Part shown: positions 59,011 to 64,000 of the stretch, piece by piece
How the letters are laid out: each line of letters starts with the position of its first letter
Numbering within the stretch: position 1 is the first letter of the stretch
DNA from: Amborella trichopoda
Taxonomy: Eukaryota > Streptophyta > Magnoliopsida > Amborellales > Amborellaceae
NCBI RefSeq assembly: GCF_000471905.2
Contig: NW_006500340.1
Span: 227,731-291,730 of the forward strand
DNA length: 64,000 nucleotides
Reading direction: 5' to 3'
The notes under the pieces: generated by a model
Seen by the model: the letters and a program-made list of their open reading frames with translations, nothing else
Told to the model about the DNA's origin: nothing
Database searches by the model: none
Translations under genes and position numbers: made by a program

Positions 59011-59274
59011 AATTTTGTAGGTAGATCCTAATCTCAAATACACATAATATCATTGAAGTATGGAATAGAAAAATACATCATCATCTTCTTCATATCTCTG
59101 ATCCAAAATAGCTCATAATATCCATTATGCACAGTGTCTTTTCGGTATTTGAATATTCCAATAATTCTTTGACCGGAGTGTCTTACTTGACCACAAAGGT
59201 CATTAGCTTTCTTATATCTCATTCCCAAGCCTGATCTAAACTCAATAAATAAAAAAAACAACTAATGGTATCAA

Positions 59275-60138
59275 GTATCAATAGCTCTGATACTAATGAA
59301 AAAAAGACCTATGTGATATTTTACCGGGGAATCATCTTTTCCTTCTTTTTCTTTTTTTTTTTTTTTTTTTTCTTTTTTTTTTTGTGTTTTACCCTTTTTG
59401 TTTTAGCAAAAGATTACTTACAATTGGTCTTATTACAATAACATATGCTTTAAAAAAAATCAATATAACAATAAAACAAAAATCTTAAAACTTGATGCCA
59501 ATAAAATAACTATGCACTATGTTTGAGAATATAAAGATAAGATTATAAGTAATAAAAGTGAAGAGTGCTGGAGATTACTTCAACTGGGTTTATTACATCC
59601 CATATCGAGTCACCACCATCCGATGGCGTGGGATCAATGATCAACCTTTAATCTTAACCAGGAAAGCAAGTTTAGGCCAAGCCACACCAATAGAATATGA
59701 ACCCCTTTGATTATAAACTCAAACCTTAGGTGAATTATCTTAGATACCTAGTTTGAGAGTGATAGACTCTTTTTTTTTTTGTTACACCTTAAAATCCTTA
59801 GCCATAAATCTATAGTTGAGAGATAGGAGAGAGAAGTACCCCTTAGCCCTTTTTTTACAATGTGGGAGAGAGAGATCAAAGATGAGAGAGTGTGACATGC
59901 CCCCTTTGGGTTTTCATATGAGATAGAAACTTTCTTAAGAGAGAGATAGAAAGATAAAGTGTAGAGATTTTGGATAGAGACAATCCTTTTTTTATAGGCT
60001 TTGAACAATATTAGGATTTCTAAGGGGTTTTCCTTAGCTTGTCTTTTATTGTGAGATTGAATATGAACCATTGATATTGGGTAACTTGTGGAGTGAAAAA
60101 TTGAGTCATCCATTCTATAGGTGGGCCATCAACATTAT
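59275..60138 (-). mobile_element. LTR-like block with primer-binding-like site, copy B
   Basis: On the minus strand a block of about 845 bp begins TGTTGATGG, has a TATA-like GCCTATAAAAAAAGG (near 59995) and ends ...TTTTTTCA. A tRNA-Met-type primer-binding-like TATCAGAGC sits beside that end (about 59275-59284). This is the layout of a 5' LTR of an element running toward lower coordinates. Its body shares sequence with 60-480 in the opposite orientation. No pol domains were recognised inside, so it is an old fossil of uncertain superfamily. Confidence 0.5.
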
Positions 60139-60879
60139 GGAAGGTGCATAAACCATTATGCCTCTTTTCTAAACCATTTTCCCATCAATAGAAAATAAAT
60201 AAATTAAATCTAATTAAAATATTGTGCATACCATAAAATAACACCCATGACCCACAGTCTAAGCAGGGGCTCATTAGTGGGTCACTAAACTCTGACCGAT
60301 GAGCCAAAGGGTCGCAATCCCAATATATGGATTTCATGTCCTCTCCTAAAGACGAGTCAAAGTCACTTATACTTGATGTGACCACAACTCTTATGGTGCA
60401 TAGGGGTATCTCTCGCACATGCATACGCTTCACTCTGAAGATGGCTTACTTGCTTTCCTAAACAATCTATCAATATGCATGACATGTGATGGCACATGGA
60501 TGAGGCTTTGGCCCCAGTCTCTGTAGGACACCATCACACACGAGGGTCACATAGTCCATCGACTCACTCATCTGGGCGTATGCTCCGACCTCATCAAGGG
60601 ATGACCCATTAAAACCCTTCTCGGTTTGTTCTCTATGCCCAAGAAACATGAGTTTTTTCCAACCAACTGACCTAGATCGTCAAGTACAGTTCGGTACCCG
60701 CAAACATCATTTACTTAATATGGTCCACGAGGGATCACACTCTCACTGAGTTCATGTTTTACTATATCATTTCATTTTACAAGCACTCATAAAGTCTTCA
60801 AAGGCCATATAAACCCAATAGTTAAACCTCAATAGCACACCAAGCCCTACTATCCTCAATCATCTATCCACACTTACTT
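60139..60879. other. Intergenic or decayed transposon, not recognised
   Basis: I see no gene or repeat boundary that I can defend. Composition rises in GC toward the gypsy-like region on the right. Confidence 0.4.
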
Positions 60880-63720
60880 GCTTAAGGTTTCGCACCAAGA
60901 GTCTTTAGCCATTACGCCACACATGTATGTGGTATGCACCATGTTGCAATTACACTTGCCACACACTCTGTCAAGGCTGAAGGAACCCGAGCTCTCTCAT
61001 ATAGAATTGTTGATCTAAAGAACTAGACCACCATGAAAGACAACAAATCCATTCAAAGAAGCATAGGCCCTCACAAGACTTGTGCCCAAGGGGGTTGCAA
61101 ATGCTAAGTCTAGCCACCTTTCATGACACTAAGGAAAAGGGAATGACAAGTTTTCCCCACCTTACTCCAATGTCCTCATCTGATGTTGGTCCTACAATGG
61201 AACCCCATAAAGCCACGACTTTGGCCCAAGGCTCGTGCTTGCTTGGACAAAGCTTCATGTTAAATCCTTATCACATCACTTATTCAAGTCCAATGCAACC
61301 ACCAAGTTAGTCTAGACTCTTAGATGGTCAGGTCTATATAGTTGTGTCAAGTCAACTACTACCACCACAAGCCACGCCACATCTTGCAACCATCAAGAGC
61401 AACACATGACACTAGCCTTACCACAGGTTGAGCGACATACATCTTACTGTTGCAAATTTTTAAATTCCCTTTTCCTCGCCCTCTCGACCTTGGTGGTTGT
61501 TCCCTCTGCATCGCCCCCTCGTTTGTTGCCATGGAGAAAGGTGGCTTTGCGCCATTGGCCCATCCTCACCACCAATTATTTCCTCTTAATGGGCCTCCTC
61601 CCTGAGTCATCATTTAACTTTTTATTCTTTCCTCTTTTTTTCATGAATCTGTATTCATTATCTTCCTCCACTACCCGAACTACACTGAGGGGCTAACAGG
61701 CAATCCCTTGTTCAATAGTCATTCATGCAAATGAAATAACCTAAGAAGGCCTTCTGAGGTGCCTCCCTCACATTGGTCAACCCATTCTTAGGTTTGGCCC
61801 CACTACGGTGTACCAATATCTTGCCATTGGAACTTGAAGGCCATCATCACAGGTCAACTCCACCTCACCGCAAAAGGTTCTGCTAGGTCCTTGCTTGCCA
61901 ATGCAGTAGTGGGCAAGTTTCACACATCTTACCTCATCAACTTGTCTAACGACTAACCTTGCAGCTCAGGAACGAAGGTGAACCACATGTCCTCTTCGAC
62001 TATAGTTCGATTGTCCAACACAAGAGATGAACACTTATTCACATTCTCTTGCACCAAGCTTGTCTATCAAAGTGTTCACAAAGCCTCAAGAGCCAACCAG
62101 GCTGCATACCTAAAAGAATTAATCATTTAACTCTTATATCAAGGCCTCCCAAGTGCCCACCTTGGACCTTAAAGTGTTTGTGACCCTCATCCTCTAGCAT
62201 CTCCAATAATCTCATGGTGAAAGTAATGCCAATTGTGCTCTTCCTTGTGAGAACGCTCATTTTCAAAGGACCCCTCCATGTCCTATAGGAAGTTCTCCAA
62301 GACATTTTGAAGTATCTCACACTCTCGATTTCCTTTCCCTAGGCTCTTGCACCCTCAATTTAAGAGTGTCCAAGCCACTCCTAGGGCTATACAAGCCCTC
62401 TTTGACAAGTGTCATGTCATTTTACAAGATTGTTAAACTTACCATGAGGGAGTCAATGAAAGCACTAAGGACGTCTATGAGCCTTCACATAGAAGCATCA
62501 TAGACACCACATCGCTCCTCCACATTGACCTCCAACGCATTGGGCCTCCAATGCAGTGAGGTTCCTACCAACTTGGACCCCCAGTTCAAGGTTTGCTCCA
62601 AGTACTCCTCAAGGTGGTCGGTTGGGAATAAATCTTTCACTTAGCCAATCCGTGTGGCTCCAAGCCATAGTCCCACCCTGATTACGGCAGGTTAGCCACT
62701 GACAAGCCACACGAGCTAAGAATAAATGAGCACACAAGGGTCACAGACAAAAGTCGTAACCCTTTTTTATCTTACCATACACTTGCACATATCCTTAGAT
62801 GCCCCCTTAAGGTCTGGGCTTAGGGTTTATATAGATCATCATTACACTATTTAAATTTCAAATTACATGTACTATTTGGTAACTAGCCATCATGCCCCCA
62901 TTGAACCAGACTGTTACAACCCACTCATGGTTGTGACAATGTCACATGCATGCTAAATAGCAGCCAACCTCTACACAAAGCTTGCCAAAGTAGTTGTTAT
63001 GCCTACGTACTCCAATGAGCCTTGGCCCGCCTGCTCAAGCCACCCCCTAGGTACCTCGAGCTTCTCACCCAAATATTTGCATTTGAACTTAGCCACTCCT
63101 GGCAGAGTCGGCCAGCAAGCTCACACACACTCACTACACTGTCCAACTCATTGCCCACTTGCGTGTTGTGTGTGCGTGTGTGATTGCACACCAGATCATC
63201 GACTAACACACACCACGTTCATGCACACACCCACTCCATATGGCCCATGGCTGCTACACCCCATGGCAGTTACACTTAGGGATAATATACTTCAATGTAC
63301 TTGGGCAACATACATCCCGTCTTGCACTTGGCACGCACTTGAGCCTCATCAGTTGAGGTGCCCATGATTCAGTCGACCAAGCCTCAACTTATTGGCCCTT
63401 AGAACTCCATTAGTTCCCACCGTACTTAGCTGTATGTCTCTACCACTTCTCCCCAAGGCTTTGTGCTAAGAATTTTTAGTCACCAGCCCACATGTGTATG
63501 ACATGTACAAGGCTGCACCAACCTCACCACTCGCTCGGTCAAGGCTGAATGTTCTACTCCCTTATATAGCTTTGTTGGTCTAAAAAATTAGCATATCAAG
63601 AGAGAGCTAATCCATCTAAAGTAGCACAAACCCCCACACAACTCGCGAGTCCTTCGTATAATGCTCCATGGGTAAGTCGAGGGGGTGCACATCCCACTGA
63701 GCCACCCTGCATGAAGCTAA
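60880..63720 (-). mobile_element. Possible Ty3/gypsy-type fossil, non-autonomous or gag remnant
   Basis: Direct repeats of about 250-300 bp (around 60880-61150 and 63440-63720) share 'tcaaggctgaa', 'ttgttg.tctaaa' and flanking text at roughly two-thirds identity. Between them the minus strand has gag-like text with a poor zinc-knuckle-like stretch (near 61710-61740). A TATA-like 'ctatataaaccc' lies near 62830. It is clearly broken, with many lesions, and old. The superfamily is only a guess. Confidence 0.35.
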
Positions 63721-64000
63721 GGAAACAAGCTTGACACTAACCCATTACAAATAACAATGAAAGGAAAAGTAGTGTCGTACATATTTGTTTGGAAACAAGG
63801 TACTAATAACATCTCTGTTGTTGACATGGTGACGATCTAAAGAGATTCTAGTGAAACGTTTTCAAAGATAAGTAAATGCCTTTGAGTACAACAAAGAGTC
63901 AAGCAACTCTACAAATGTTCTAAATCTTAGGGTCCATAAAAATGGATCAGGTAATGAATCAAGAGTTTGGATCATATCAAGGATTTTGGGATCCTAGTTT

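Overview
The window is a stretch of flowering-plant nuclear chromosome. The evidence is spliced genes with plant-specific families (MLO, DYW-class pentatricopeptide repeat proteins, a chloroplast RRM protein with a transit peptide, a pollen Ole e 1-like protein), AT-rich introns and intergenic DNA, and the usual plant transposon set (L1 and RTE LINEs, hAT, copia, LTR remnants). I cannot name the species. A run of 20 N (16891-16910) marks an assembly join.

Layout. 1-2.9 kb holds repeat remnants. A four-exon minus-strand gene at 2883-4072 encodes a CP33-like chloroplast ribonucleoprotein. A decayed copia element lies at about 5.1-7.2 kb. A two-exon pollen Ole e 1-like gene is at 9736-10904, preceded by three 47-bp repeats. 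From 11.9 to 24.0 kb almost everything is transposon-derived: an L1 fragment, a hAT transposase gene, AT-rich tandem arrays, a large 5' part of an L1, and small MITE-like repeats. Two broken host genes follow: a PPR-DYW relic (24.5-25.5 kb) and a nepenthesin-type aspartic protease (25.7-27.5 kb).

The largest gene is an MLO-family membrane protein on the minus strand (28868-41008). I could piece together 14 exons with consistent phase (528 residues). Three of its introns carry LINE remnants, and one L1 insertion has a perfect 19-bp target-site duplication. Head to head with it lies an intact, intronless PPR-DYW gene (41964-43853), whose last exon sequence and 3' end are tandemly duplicated. 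A second, frameshifted PPR-DYW gene follows (46.3-48.3 kb). Then comes an intact four-exon cytosolic HSP90 gene on the minus strand (49805-54446) with a heat-shock-element-like site upstream. The last 10 kb is AT-rich and repeat-derived, with tandem hairpins, a decayed array of about 190-bp units, an LTR-like block and a weak gypsy-like region.

The genes are functionally unrelated and show no cluster or pathway logic. The notable themes are the abundance of short 2-4 copy tandem duplications, two probable GC-AG introns, and three PPR-DYW loci in different states of preservation. I found no convincing undescribed system. The tandem hairpins, the ~190-bp arrays and the paired 470-bp repeats are the least explained structures.
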